Source: Hoeflea_A sp039025395 (GTDB taxonomy: Bacteria > Pseudomonadota > Alphaproteobacteria > Rhizobiales > Rhizobiaceae). Taken from it: a DNA stretch of 64,000 nucleotides. Location: the NCBI GenBank assembly GCA_039025395.1, contig JBCCOK010000018.1, positions 1-64,000 of the forward strand, given 5' to 3'. Every line of letters begins with the position of its first letter. Within the stretch, counting starts at the first letter, position 1. A model generated the notes under the pieces. That model saw only the letters and a program-made list of their open reading frames with translations. It searched no databases and was not told the origin of the DNA. A program made the translations under genes and the position numbers. This document shows positions 17,775 to 26,717 of this stretch, one piece after another.

Positions 17775-19292
17775 TCAGATATCGATATTGATGTATATTG
17801 TTTTGTCGGCAACGCGGGAGAGTTGCTGCAGCCTTATTTCGAGTCGTTCGCCGGCAAAATCTTTCAACTGCGCAGGAATGTTGAGCACCAGCGTGTCTGG
17901 CGCAACTTCGTTGAACCGGATCAGCGGCGTGACCCCCGGCATGGATGCGGAAAAGAGATAGCTGATGCGAAACAACCCGCCGAGCAGCTTCGCGAATTGT
18001 TGAAGCCGAGGCGTGGCAATGGCCGCGATCTCGTCGGACAGACCGTCGCCCCGCAGTCCCTCAAACCGGTAATAATTGGCAAGCGCTATATAGGCCCGCC
18101 CGGCGTGCGATATCCCGCCATAGGTGCCGTTGGCAATGAGATTAAGCGATTGTGCGCCGCGATAATCCGGGTGGGCGCGCCAACTGATATCGGCCAGCAA
18201 GCAGGCCGCCTGGCGGTACCGCGCTTCTTCGACGGTTTCGTCGGCGCGAAACGAGGCAAAAGCGTTGCCTGTCCATTCCGCGAGTTCTCTTGCATGTTCG
18301 GGCGAGCGAGCCCGCAGGATCGCCAGTTCGTTGGCGGCACTGAGCAGCGGATCGAGCGCCTTTTCGTCTTCAGACAGCAGCGAATAAAGAAAGCCCTCGC
18401 GCACCCCGAGCGCCGAAAAACAAACCTTTTCGGCTTTCATGGACTTGAGAATCTCGGCGAGTGCGACCGCGCCGAACGGCAGCAGGCTGCGCCGGTTGCG
18501 CGAAACGGTCCGCATGGCCTTTGCCTTGCCATTGACGCCTTTTTCCACGCCCTGCAGAAAATCGAGCGCGACGTCGGTTTCCAACGCGTAACCATGCGTG
18601 ATGTTCAGCGGATACTCCGTGATGTCCATATGCAGCTTGGCGAGGTTTCGCCAGGTGCCGCCGATGGCATAAAAGGTCCTGTTCTTGCCGTTCTTGAGCA
18701 GCTTCGCCTTCGCCAGTTCGGTGCGCGTTATCTGTTTGGCCTTGCCGGTCGATTCGCCGGAAGTCTCAAACAGTCTCAGACCGCCTATGGGCAACGTAAT
18801 GCCCTCGCCGATTTCCGTTCCGACGATATCGACCAGTTCCAACGAGCCGCCGCCGAGATCGCCGACAATTCCGTCCGGTGCGTAAAAGCTGCCGATGACC
18901 CCAAGCGCCGAATAACGCGCTTCTTCGCGCCCGCTCAGCACCCGGATCGGCTGTTCGAGAATACTCTCGGCCTCGCGAATGAAATCAGACCCATTGCCCG
19001 CTTCGCGCGCAGCGGCGGTTGCAATTGCGTGGAGGCCGGTCGCCTGGGCCTGCTGCGAAAGCGCACGAAAGCGGCGGATTGCCCTCAGCGCGCGCTGCAC
19101 ACCCTCGGGGTCGAGCAAACCGGTCGCGGCGAGACCCCTGCCAAGACCGCACATGATCTTCTCATTGAACAGAACCGTCGGCGAGCGGTTCAGCCCCTCA
19201 TAGATAACCAACCGGACCGAGTTGGAACCGATATCAACGACTGAAACCGGCGCGATGCCGGGCAAGCGGCCCTGAGCTTCGGATTCAACCAT
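17775..19292 (-). CDS. ppx: Exopolyphosphatase (Ppx/GppA family)
   Basis: 505-residue actin-fold phosphatase that degrades polyphosphate from the end and may also hydrolyse pppGpp. The N-terminal phosphate loop VSVVDIGSNSVRLVIYE and the second loop IVGDLGGGSLELVDI are both present, with a helical C-terminal domain including WRAHPDYRGAQSLNLI. It lies 20 bp downstream of ppk on the same strand, so synthesis and breakdown of polyphosphate are co-transcribed. Length matches alphaproteobacterial Ppx2-type proteins. Confidence 0.93.
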   Translation of the reverse strand: MVESEAQGRLPGIAPVSVVDIGSNSVRLVIYEGLNRSPTVLFNEKIMCGLGRGLAATGLLDPEGVQRALRAIRRFRALSQQAQATGLHAIATAAAREAGNGSDFIREAESILEQPIRVLSGREEARYSALGVIGSFYAPDGIVGDLGGGSLELVDIVGTEIGEGITLPIGGLRLFETSGESTGKAKQITRTELAKAKLLKNGKNRTFYAIGGTWRNLAKLHMDITEYPLNITHGYALETDVALDFLQGVEKGVNGKAKAMRTVSRNRRSLLPFGAVALAEILKSMKAEKVCFSALGVREGFLYSLLSEDEKALDPLLSAANELAILRARSPEHARELAEWTGNAFASFRADETVEEARYRQAACLLADISWRAHPDYRGAQSLNLIANGTYGGISHAGRAYIALANYYRFEGLRGDGLSDEIAAIATPRLQQFAKLLGGLFRISYLFSASMPGVTPLIRFNEVAPDTLVLNIPAQLKDFAGERLEIRLQQLSRVADKTIYINIDI

Positions 19293-19312
19293 TCCCTGTT
19301 ACGCGTGTGCCG

Positions 19313-21511
19313 TTACTTTTTCTGGTGTTTTTGATGCGAAACCACACCTGCGATCAGTTTCGGTGCGCTGGACGCCAGCGCTCCGCCACGACCTGACAGG
19401 CTTGGATTTGTCATGAAATAGTGCTGCGCGTTAAACGGCTCCTCTCCTTCACGCACATCCATCCGACGTGATGTACCGTCTGCCAAAATCTCGTAGCTCT
19501 GCTGATTGTCGATCAGATTGCCAAGCATGATTTGCGACTGAACCTGTTCTTTCACTGTCGGATTGTCGAGCCTTACAAGGGTTTCGACGCGGCGGTCGAG
19601 ATTGCGAGGCATCAAGTCAGCTGAGCCGATATAGACAATTGAGTCGTCGCTCGGCAAGCCGTTGCCGTTGCCGAAACAGGAGATGCGGCTATGCTCGAGA
19701 AAGCGGCCGATGATCGATTTGACGCGTATATGGTCCGACAGGCCGGGCACTTTCGGCCGCAAGCAGCAAATGCCGCGGACCACGAGATCGACCTCGACAC
19801 CCGCCTGGCTGGCGCGATAAAGCGCATCGATGATTGCCGGATCGACAAGCGAATTGACTTTCATCCAAATGGCCGCCGGCCGTCCTGCATTCGCGTGTTC
19901 GATTTCCCCCTCGATATGTTCGATCATCCGGCTGCGAAGCGTACCCGGTGAAACGGCAAGCTGCATTTCTTCCGTCGGTTGACCGTAGCCGGTGATGAAA
20001 TTGAAGACATGCGCAACATCGTGTGCGATGTCGGCATCGCAGGTGAAAAACGAAAGATCCGTGTAAATCTTTGCCGTAACCGAGTGATAATTGCCCGTCC
20101 CGAGATGGCAGTAGCTGTTCAGTCGCCCCTCTTCGCGGCGCACCACGAGCGACATCTTGGCGTGCGTTTTCAGCTCGATGAAGCCGAAGACCACCTGGAC
20201 GCCTGCACGCTCGAGGTCGCGGGCCCAACGGATGTTGGCCTCCTCGTCGAAGCGGGCGCGCAGTTCGACCAACGCGGTGACCGACTTGCCTTCTTCCGCC
20301 GCATCGATCAATGCCCGCACGATGGGGCTGTTGTTAGACGTGCGGTAAAGGGTCTGTTTGATTGCAAGAACGTCGGGATCCATTGCTGCCTGGCGCAGGA
20401 ACTGCACGACGACATCGAATGATTCATAGGGGTGATGTATGATGATGTCTTTCTCATGTATCGCCGCCAGGCAATCACCACCATGCTCCCGGATACGCTC
20501 GGGAAATCGGGCATTGTAAGGTTCGAACTTCAAGTCGTCGCGCGGTGTCTCCACAATTTCCGAAATCGTCGACAGCGCCAGCAAACCGGGCAATATGGCG
20601 ATACGGTCCTCAGGAACATTCAGCTCCGACATCACAAAAGCGCGCAACGATTCAGGCATGTCCGAATCGAACTCAATCCGGATAACCGATCCGCGACGCC
20701 GCCGTTTCAATGCGCGCTCGAACAATCGAACGAGATCTTCTGCTTCCTCCTCGACCTCGATATCGCTGTCGCGAATGATCCTGAAAGTGCCGGCGCCCAG
20801 AACATCGTGGCCCGGAAACAGCGTTTCGATAAACTGGCGAACGACATCTTCGAGGCTGATGAAGCGATGCTGGCCTTTACGGTCCGGAAGCCGCACAAAA
20901 CGGTTGAGCGCGATCGGCAGACGCAAGAGAGCCGTCATTGGCTCTTTGCTTTTGCGGCTCAACAATTTGAGGACCAGCGAAAACCCCAGATTGGGTATAA
21001 ACGGAAACGGGTGAGCAGGATCGATCGAAAGCGGCGTCAAAACCGGAAAGATCGATTGCCGGAACTCCTGCTTCAACCACGCAATATCGCTTTTATCGAG
21101 ATCGGCGGGTTTGACGAAGAGGATATCCTCTTCCTCGAGATATTGTTGCAACACCGCAAGCGAGGCCAGTTGCTCAAGCTGCAGCTTGCCGATTTCCTCG
21201 AGTGTCTCGTTCAACTGGCGCAACGGTGTCCGCCCGTCGGCGGAGCGGCTGGTGATGCCCTCCCGAACCTGTCCTTCAAGGCCTGCCATCCGGACCATGA
21301 AGAACTCGTCCAGATTGGCGGCAGAAATCGATAGAAAACGTATGCGTTCGAGGAGAGGGTGCGCGCTGTTTTGAGTCTCTTCAAGCACCCGCCGATTGAA
21401 TTGAAGCCAGGAAAACTCACGGTTGATAAAACGCTCCGGGCTGCGCATAAGCGTATCCGCCGCCGATTTCGGGTCTTGAGCCTCACCAATCAGTGTCGCT
21501 TTGTCGTCCAT
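19313..21511 (-). CDS. ppk1: Polyphosphate kinase 1
   Basis: 732 residues, normal for Ppk1, which makes polyphosphate from ATP reversibly. The N-terminal domain starts RFINREFSWLQFNRRVLEE; the catalytic C-terminal half contains the autophosphorylated histidine in ELKTHAKMSLVVRR, then YCHLGTGNYH and the second phospholipase-D-like site GSADLMPRNLDRRVE. The ATG follows GGAGATTGC. It is the upstream partner of ppx and lies 63 bp after hdaA, in a minus-strand cluster beginning near 23983. Confidence 0.96.
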   Translation of the reverse strand: MDDKATLIGEAQDPKSAADTLMRSPERFINREFSWLQFNRRVLEETQNSAHPLLERIRFLSISAANLDEFFMVRMAGLEGQVREGITSRSADGRTPLRQLNETLEEIGKLQLEQLASLAVLQQYLEEEDILFVKPADLDKSDIAWLKQEFRQSIFPVLTPLSIDPAHPFPFIPNLGFSLVLKLLSRKSKEPMTALLRLPIALNRFVRLPDRKGQHRFISLEDVVRQFIETLFPGHDVLGAGTFRIIRDSDIEVEEEAEDLVRLFERALKRRRRGSVIRIEFDSDMPESLRAFVMSELNVPEDRIAILPGLLALSTISEIVETPRDDLKFEPYNARFPERIREHGGDCLAAIHEKDIIIHHPYESFDVVVQFLRQAAMDPDVLAIKQTLYRTSNNSPIVRALIDAAEEGKSVTALVELRARFDEEANIRWARDLERAGVQVVFGFIELKTHAKMSLVVRREEGRLNSYCHLGTGNYHSVTAKIYTDLSFFTCDADIAHDVAHVFNFITGYGQPTEEMQLAVSPGTLRSRMIEHIEGEIEHANAGRPAAIWMKVNSLVDPAIIDALYRASQAGVEVDLVVRGICCLRPKVPGLSDHIRVKSIIGRFLEHSRISCFGNGNGLPSDDSIVYIGSADLMPRNLDRRVETLVRLDNPTVKEQVQSQIMLGNLIDNQQSYEILADGTSRRMDVREGEEPFNAQHYFMTNPSLSGRGGALASSAPKLIAGVVSHQKHQKK

Positions 21512-21574
21512 GCAATCTCCACAGCCAGACTAACATTACACTGTTGATGGATCGTTGCCTATCCGGCCGGAAAT

Positions 21575-22312
21575 TCAGGTTAATCCGGTGTCGTAGCCAT
21601 TCTTGTCCAGGTCCTCGAGCACCTCTGCCGCCAAAGCACGATTGATCTTGCAATTGCGGGCAAGCGCCAGCCTGTCGATGCGGTCTACAATCGTTTGGCC
21701 TGCCGACATCGTCCTTTCCATGCGGCGAACCACGTAGCTAACCACCTTTGGGTCTATGACGATCTGTCTGTCGGAGAATAGCTTCTCGATGACCATGGCC
21801 AGCATGATGTCGTCCGGCTCGCCAATCTGCGAAATCGTCGCCGCGCGCAACCGCGACCGCAAATCCGGGAGACGAACCGGCCAAGCTGCAGGCCAACTGC
21901 GGGCGGTCATCAACAATGATGTGTCGTGCTGCCGAACCGCATTGATCAAATGAAAGAGCAGGTTGTCGTCGAAACCGGAGCGATCGACATCCTCAATCAG
22001 AATCGGTCCAGATGCAGCACGGCTCAGCGCCTCGTTGGCTTCGCTTGCTGCCGAAATCTCGGTTGCACCACTGCGTTTCTTCCAGACATGGGCAAGGTGT
22101 GTCTTGCCGACACCGCCAGGCCCTGTCAGGACAACCAGACAGGACGGCCAGTCGGGCCAGCGATCGATAATGGCGAGCGCCGGGCTTAGCGGATCGGAGA
22201 CGACGAGGTCGTCGCGGCTCGTTCGCGGCGCGTGGTTGAACTCCAGCGGCAACTGCTCCAGCGGATCGTTGCGCTCACTGTTTTGACGATTCACCATTGT
22301 CTTTTTCTTCAT
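21575..22312 (-). CDS. hdaA: DnaA regulatory inactivator, HdaA-type
   Basis: 245-residue AAA+ protein homologous to the DnaA ATPase domain but lacking its DNA-binding domain. With the DNA polymerase sliding clamp, it stimulates ATP hydrolysis by DnaA and limits re-initiation. The N-terminal QLPLEF is a clamp-binding motif, Lys70 is in Walker A (GPGGVGKTHL), and ILIEDVD is the Walker B region. The start could be 22312 or the in-frame ATG at 22297; either overlaps the end of the PerM-like gene by 20-40 bases. The ending DLDKNGYDTG is typical of rhizobial members. Confidence 0.88.
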   Translation of the reverse strand: MKKKTMVNRQNSERNDPLEQLPLEFNHAPRTSRDDLVVSDPLSPALAIIDRWPDWPSCLVVLTGPGGVGKTHLAHVWKKRSGATEISAASEANEALSRAASGPILIEDVDRSGFDDNLLFHLINAVRQHDTSLLMTARSWPAAWPVRLPDLRSRLRAATISQIGEPDDIMLAMVIEKLFSDRQIVIDPKVVSYVVRRMERTMSAGQTIVDRIDRLALARNCKINRALAAEVLEDLDKNGYDTGLT

Positions 22313-23408
22313 CTGCCTTCACGGCGACAGAGCCGTCATCATATAGACTACTCTCCAGATATCGTTTCAGCGCATAACGTACAAGAACCGCAAGTGCCGC
22401 CGAAGCCGGAACGGCAATCAGCAGTCCGACGAAACCAAACAGAGATCCAAAGGCAAAAAGTGCAAACATCAACCAAACCGGATGCAGACCGACGCTTCGG
22501 CCAACCATCTTGGGCTGAAGGATGTTGCCCTCAAAGAACTGGCCCGAGAAAAACACCGCAAGAACGATCGCAATCGAAAGAAAGTCGGGCCAGAACTGCA
22601 CCAGCGCGACACCGAGCGCAAGAACAAGTCCAACGAGGGAACCGACATAGGGAATGAAGCTGATCAGCCCGGCAAATATGCCGATCAGAAGGCCGAAGTT
22701 CAGCCCGGCCAGTGTCAGCCCTATTGCATAGTAGGCACCGAGAATGAGACAGACGCTGCCCTGCCCGCGGATAAATCCCGCAATCGCAAGGTTCATGTCA
22801 CGCAGGATTTCGCGGATCGTCTCTGCATGCCTGCGCGGCAGCCAGTTATCGACAGATTCGATCATCCGATCCCAGTCAAGCAACAGGTAAAATGCGACGA
22901 CCGGTGTCACGACAAACAGGGAGGCGAGATCGGCCAGAGCCTTGCCCGAATTCCAGATCTGTAAAAAGACGCTGCCAACGAGGCCCGCGCCTTCAGAAAG
23001 TAGGTTGCCGAGCGATGACTTGAGGTCCGGCAATTCGACGCCGATCCAGTCGGTCAGCCATTTCGTGTTGGTTGAGGCAATCAGGGACTGTAGCTGTTCG
23101 GCGTAGTCCGGCAACCTGCCGATAAAATCGCTGGCTTGGCTGGCCAACACCGGGATTATGATCATAAGGGCAATGATGAAGATAACGAGAAAGGCAATGA
23201 GAATAATGACCGTTGCCGTCAGCCTCGAGACGCCCCATCTTTCAAGCCTGTCGGCTACCGGATCGAGGAAATAGGCCAGCGCCATACCGGCAACGAACGG
23301 CAGTAAAATTCCCCTGAAAACGTACAGAAAAAGCCCGAAGATGAGGAAAGTCGCCAGCCAGAAGATAATCTGACGGCGCAGCGAGGCGGTGTTTACTTGC
23401 GTAGCCAT
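22275..23408 (-). CDS. AI-2E/PerM-family membrane transporter
   Basis: 377-residue membrane protein with a cluster of N-terminal helices (IIFWLATFLIFGLFLYVF, GILLPFVAGMALAYFLDP, VIILIAFLVIFIIALMIII), a soluble middle part and further helices including the family block VCLILGAYYAIGLTLAGLNFGLLIGIFAGLISFIPYVG. Some relatives export autoinducer-2 or act as sodium/proton antiporters; the substrate here is unknown. The frame extends to 23525, but the ATG at 23408 (MATQVNTASLRR) has GGGGAAAAC ahead. The end overlaps hdaA. Confidence 0.86.
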   Translation of the reverse strand: MATQVNTASLRRQIIFWLATFLIFGLFLYVFRGILLPFVAGMALAYFLDPVADRLERWGVSRLTATVIILIAFLVIFIIALMIIIPVLASQASDFIGRLPDYAEQLQSLIASTNTKWLTDWIGVELPDLKSSLGNLLSEGAGLVGSVFLQIWNSGKALADLASLFVVTPVVAFYLLLDWDRMIESVDNWLPRRHAETIREILRDMNLAIAGFIRGQGSVCLILGAYYAIGLTLAGLNFGLLIGIFAGLISFIPYVGSLVGLVLALGVALVQFWPDFLSIAIVLAVFFSGQFFEGNILQPKMVGRSVGLHPVWLMFALFAFGSLFGFVGLLIAVPASAALAVLVRYALKRYLESSLYDDGSVAVKADEEKDNGESSKQ

Positions 23409-23452
23409 TGTTTTCCCCGGATTGTCCGCACCGACGCCAACGCGTGGTGCAT

Positions 23453-23983
23453 CTACCCCGCCATGTGATCGAGCCAGAATCTCAGATAGGCGGCGGTCGA
23501 CAGGATCGTCAAGGCCGCAACGCAATAGATCAAAGCAAGGCTTAGGCCTACGAAAGTGACACCGAAAGCCAATTCGGCGAGGACGACGGATGCAAGAGCG
23601 ATTTGCAGTGCGGTGTTGGCTTTGGAGACAAATAGCGGATTGACCTGCACAGGACGTGTCATGAGGCTTGACAGGATAACGGCGATAACGATCAGAACAT
23701 CACGCGACACGACAAGGACGACCAGCCATTGCGGCAGGTAGCCGAGAATCGCAAGCATGATGAACACAGACACGAGAAGCAGTTTGTCGGCAATGGGATC
23801 GAGATAGGCGCCGAGTTCACTCTGTTGATTGTAGTGGCGCGCTATGAAGCCGTCGACCCCGTCAGAAACACCTGCGATCACAAACATGACGAAAGCTGGC
23901 AGCATCTCCCCCAACAGCAGCGCGTAAACCACTGCTGGCACCATCAGAAAACGCATCAGGGTGATAATGTTTGGTATCGTCAT
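23453..23983 (-). CDS. CDP-alcohol phosphatidyltransferase
   Basis: 176-residue membrane enzyme that transfers a phosphatidyl group from CDP-diacylglycerol to an alcohol. The motif D-G-x2-A-R-x8-G-x3-D-x3-D is complete in VDGFIARHYNQQSELGAYLDPIADK. Four or more hydrophobic helices surround it. It starts MTIPNIITLMRFLMVP, the usual family N-terminus; the frame's earlier ATG at 24022 is less likely. A second member at 31342 looks like the true PgsA, so this one may be a cardiolipin-synthase-type or another phospholipid enzyme. It leads the perM-hdaA-ppk-ppx cluster. Confidence 0.85.
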   Translation of the reverse strand: MTIPNIITLMRFLMVPAVVYALLLGEMLPAFVMFVIAGVSDGVDGFIARHYNQQSELGAYLDPIADKLLLVSVFIMLAILGYLPQWLVVLVVSRDVLIVIAVILSSLMTRPVQVNPLFVSKANTALQIALASVVLAELAFGVTFVGLSLALIYCVAALTILSTAAYLRFWLDHMAG

Positions 23984-24356
23984 GCGTCGAGACTGCCAAA
24001 AGAGGTTCGCTGCGATTCCCACAAAGGATGACGCACATGCATACTCCTGATTGAAGGCGGGTCAATATATGCCGGAATGATATGCACCGGCTGCGAAACC
24101 TTTGCCTGCGGGAATAATGATGCTTTTTCCCAATTGGTCGCCGCGACTTTCTCAGAAAAACACGTATTTCTTGTGCTTTCTTCGCAAGACACTTGAGTAT
24201 TCTTATCGAAATTCGCCCAAGTGCGATCGCTGAAATCCACCGATGCGAGCCGGCGAAGCTTGCGCAGCCGGACGGGACGTGTCATTGCGCTTGCAAACGT
24301 AGCCGGCCTTAATGGTTTGGCGTATTTGAAGGCAGAGCCATGGCGAAGGGATCCGT
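23984..24356. other. Intergenic region between divergent CDP-alcohol transferase and purM genes
   Basis: 373 bp with no convincing ORF, RNA gene or riboswitch. It must hold the promoters of the minus-strand phospholipid/polyphosphate cluster and of purMN. I could not pick a convincing -35/-10 pair for either. Confidence 0.6.
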
Positions 24357-25424
24357 ATGAGCGAACGGCCCAACAGTCTCAAATACACTGACGCGGGCGT
24401 CGATATCGATGCGGGAAATGCTCTTGTTGAGCGCATAAAGCCCCATATCAAGGCAACACGACGAGCCGGCGCGGACGGCCAAATCGGCGGGTTTGGCGGC
24501 CTGTTCGATCTTAAAGCCGCAGGCTTTTCCGATCCGGTTCTCGTAGCAGCGAATGATGGGGTCGGCACAAAACTGAAAGTGGCGATTGACGCTGGCGTCC
24601 ACGATACGGTCGGCATCGATCTGGTGGCAATGTGCGTGAACGACCTGGTCGTACAGGGGGCGGAGCCGCTTTTCTTCCTGGATTACCTTGCGACCGGCAA
24701 ACTTGACGTCGACCAGGCAGAAGCAATCATAGCAGGCATTGCGGAGGGGTGTAAGATCGCCGGATGCGCCTTGATCGGCGGCGAAACAGCCGAAATGCCC
24801 GGCATGTATTCAGGCGCCGATTACGACCTGGCGGGCTTTGCCGTCGGTGCGGCCGAACGTGGCGGTCTCCTGCCGTCGGCAGACATTGCAGCAGGCGACA
24901 TTCTGCTCGGGCTTGCATCGTCCGGCGTGCACTCTAACGGTTTTTCGCTGGTGCGAAAGGTGGTCGATATCGCTGGTCACCGCATCGATGACAAGGCACC
25001 GTTTTCTCCGGAAAAGACCATTGCAGAGGCGCTGCTCGAACCGACGCGGATTTATGTTCCTTCGGTGCTAGATGCCATTCGCAAGGTCGGCGGCATCAAG
25101 GCCTTGGCTCATATTACGGGTGGCGGATTTCCGGAGAATACCCCACGGGCGGTTCCCTATGGCTTGGCGGCAAAAATCAATCTGACGTCTCTTGCACCTC
25201 CGCCGGTGTTTTCCTGGCTCGCCAAGGCAGGCGGCGTGGAAACCGATGAAATGCTTCGTACGTTCAATTGCGGTATCGGCATGGTTGCGGTGGTCGCCGA
25301 GGACAGGGTCGATGAGGTGTGTGCTGTCTTTGAGGATCATGGTGAAAAGGTCGTGACGCTTGGGCAGCTGATCAATCGCGATGGCGACGCCAGGGTCCAA
25401 TACGACGGCGACCTCAAGCTATGA
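24357..25424 (+). CDS. purM: Phosphoribosylformylglycinamidine cyclo-ligase (AIR synthetase)
   Basis: 355 residues. It closes the imidazole ring in step five of purine synthesis, using ATP. Family signatures are LKYTDAGVDIDAGNALVERI at the N-terminus, GVGTKLKVA, MCVNDLVVQGAEPLFFLDY, LIGGETAEMPGMY and ALAHITGGGFPENTPR. The ATG has GCGAAGGGA upstream. Its stop overlaps the purN start by four bases (ATGA), so the pair is translationally coupled. Confidence 0.97.
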   Translation: MSERPNSLKYTDAGVDIDAGNALVERIKPHIKATRRAGADGQIGGFGGLFDLKAAGFSDPVLVAANDGVGTKLKVAIDAGVHDTVGIDLVAMCVNDLVVQGAEPLFFLDYLATGKLDVDQAEAIIAGIAEGCKIAGCALIGGETAEMPGMYSGADYDLAGFAVGAAERGGLLPSADIAAGDILLGLASSGVHSNGFSLVRKVVDIAGHRIDDKAPFSPEKTIAEALLEPTRIYVPSVLDAIRKVGGIKALAHITGGGFPENTPRAVPYGLAAKINLTSLAPPPVFSWLAKAGGVETDEMLRTFNCGIGMVAVVAEDRVDEVCAVFEDHGEKVVTLGQLINRDGDARVQYDGDLKL

Positions 25425-26119
25425 CTGCGAGCAAGCGAGGATTGAAAGGCGACACGCGCAAACGCGTCGCTGTCATGATCTCCGGGCGCGGCTCAAATCT
25501 CGGCGCACTGATTTCAGCAACCATGGCCAAGGACTATCCCTGCCGGATCGTTGCCGCGATTTCTGACCGCCCTGACGTGGCAGGACTGAAATTGGCCAAG
25601 GATCATGCGGTCGAGACCTATTGTATCGACCGAAAGGATTACGACTCTCGCGAAAGCCACGAAGACGCCATCCTGGGCGTTTTGGAGAGCATAAAGCCGG
25701 ATCTCATCTGTCTTGCCGGCTATATGCGCCTCCTGTCGCCGGCATTTGTGCAACGGTGGCGCGGCCTGATGATCAACATTCATCCGTCGCTGCTTCCCAG
25801 CTTTCCCGGTCTCGAGACTCACCAGCGCGTGTTGACACATCAGGTGCGCCTGCACGGATGCAGCGTTCATTTTGTTACCGAACGCATGGACGAGGGTCCG
25901 CTGATTGCTCAGGCTGCAGTGCCGGTCTTGCCGGACGATACGGTCGATCGTCTTGCGGCGCGTGTGTTGCGTGCAGAGCATCGGTTATACCCGGCATCGC
26001 TGAGGCTTGTCGCGGAAGATAGGGTAAGGATCACCGATAGCGGAACTGTCATATTCAACCGGTTTCCCGCTGCCGACGACCGCCTGATCCTGTATTCAAA
26101 CCCAGTCGAGACCGAATAG
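25421..26119 (+). CDS. purN: Phosphoribosylglycinamide formyltransferase
   Basis: 232 residues; folate-dependent step three of purine synthesis. The nucleotide-binding start is VAVMISGRGSNLGALI; the catalytic region MINIHPSLLPSFPGLETHQ contains the Asn and His, and HFVTERMDEGPLIAQ contains the Asp. The short basic N-terminal extension before the first strand is usual in rhizobia. Coupled to purM by ATGA. The enzyme uses 10-formyl-THF, which FolD (34108) normally supplies. Confidence 0.96.
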   Translation: MTASKRGLKGDTRKRVAVMISGRGSNLGALISATMAKDYPCRIVAAISDRPDVAGLKLAKDHAVETYCIDRKDYDSRESHEDAILGVLESIKPDLICLAGYMRLLSPAFVQRWRGLMINIHPSLLPSFPGLETHQRVLTHQVRLHGCSVHFVTERMDEGPLIAQAAVPVLPDDTVDRLAARVLRAEHRLYPASLRLVAEDRVRITDSGTVIFNRFPAADDRLILYSNPVETE

Positions 26120-26265
26120 GCATGCGTACAAAAGGACGCATGAAAGGCGACAAGAGTGGTGTTTCGGCAACAGGCCTGCCTTGACGCAGGCGGTTGGGTT
26201 GCGCATCCTTGATTTTAGATGGCGCCAGCGTCATTACGAAAGCTAACCATTTGGGGGCATTGGGA

Positions 26266-26706
26266 ATGCTGGTTCGATACGCACTACACACGATTCTGGC
26301 TGTGGCGACGGTCGCAGCGACACTGATCGGCACACCCGTTTTGCAACACAATCCGGCGCACGCCGCAGGCACGTTCACGGCTTGCGACAACCCCCATGTC
26401 CTGCGAAGGATCTCCAAACGGTTCCAGATCCTCGATGCGAATGTCCTGCAGGCCGGACTCAGCATCGATGAGATCTTCGACATACGCGAGAACGGGTTCA
26501 ACTTTACCCCGGAGACGGAAATACAATTGATCGAACGGCGTTTTTGCCAAGGCCGAGCTGCGATGAGCGACGGCAAGACACGCTCGATATGGTTTCTGAT
26601 CGAGCGCGGACAGGGGTTTGCGTCGATCGGTAACAACGTGGAGTTCTGCATCGCTGGCCTCGATCCGTGGCGCATTTACGGTGCGCACTGCCGCTCAGTC
26701 CGATAG
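26266..26706 (+). CDS. Small secreted protein, conserved in Rhizobiales, unknown function
   Basis: 146 residues with a Sec signal peptide (MLVRYALHTILAVATVAATL..., probable cleavage at AHA-A). The mature part has four cysteines (FTACDNP, RRFCQGR, VEFCIAG, GAHCRSV), suggesting two disulfides, and a conserved ending DGKTRSIWFLIERGQGFASIGNNVEFC. I recognise the pattern from unnamed rhizobial proteins, without a known function. The frame extends back to 26194, but the signal peptide supports 26266. The RNase T2 gene follows 11 bp after the stop, so the two are likely co-expressed at the cell envelope. Confidence 0.75.
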   Translation: MLVRYALHTILAVATVAATLIGTPVLQHNPAHAAGTFTACDNPHVLRRISKRFQILDANVLQAGLSIDEIFDIRENGFNFTPETEIQLIERRFCQGRAAMSDGKTRSIWFLIERGQGFASIGNNVEFCIAGLDPWRIYGAHCRSVR

Positions 26707-26717
26707 ATTGCCGATCC

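Noticed and set aside
17769..19244. 491-codon open frame antisense to ppx
   Set aside because: It mirrors ppx over its length; ppx has both phosphate loops and an operon partner, the antisense product has no recognisable domain or ribosome site.
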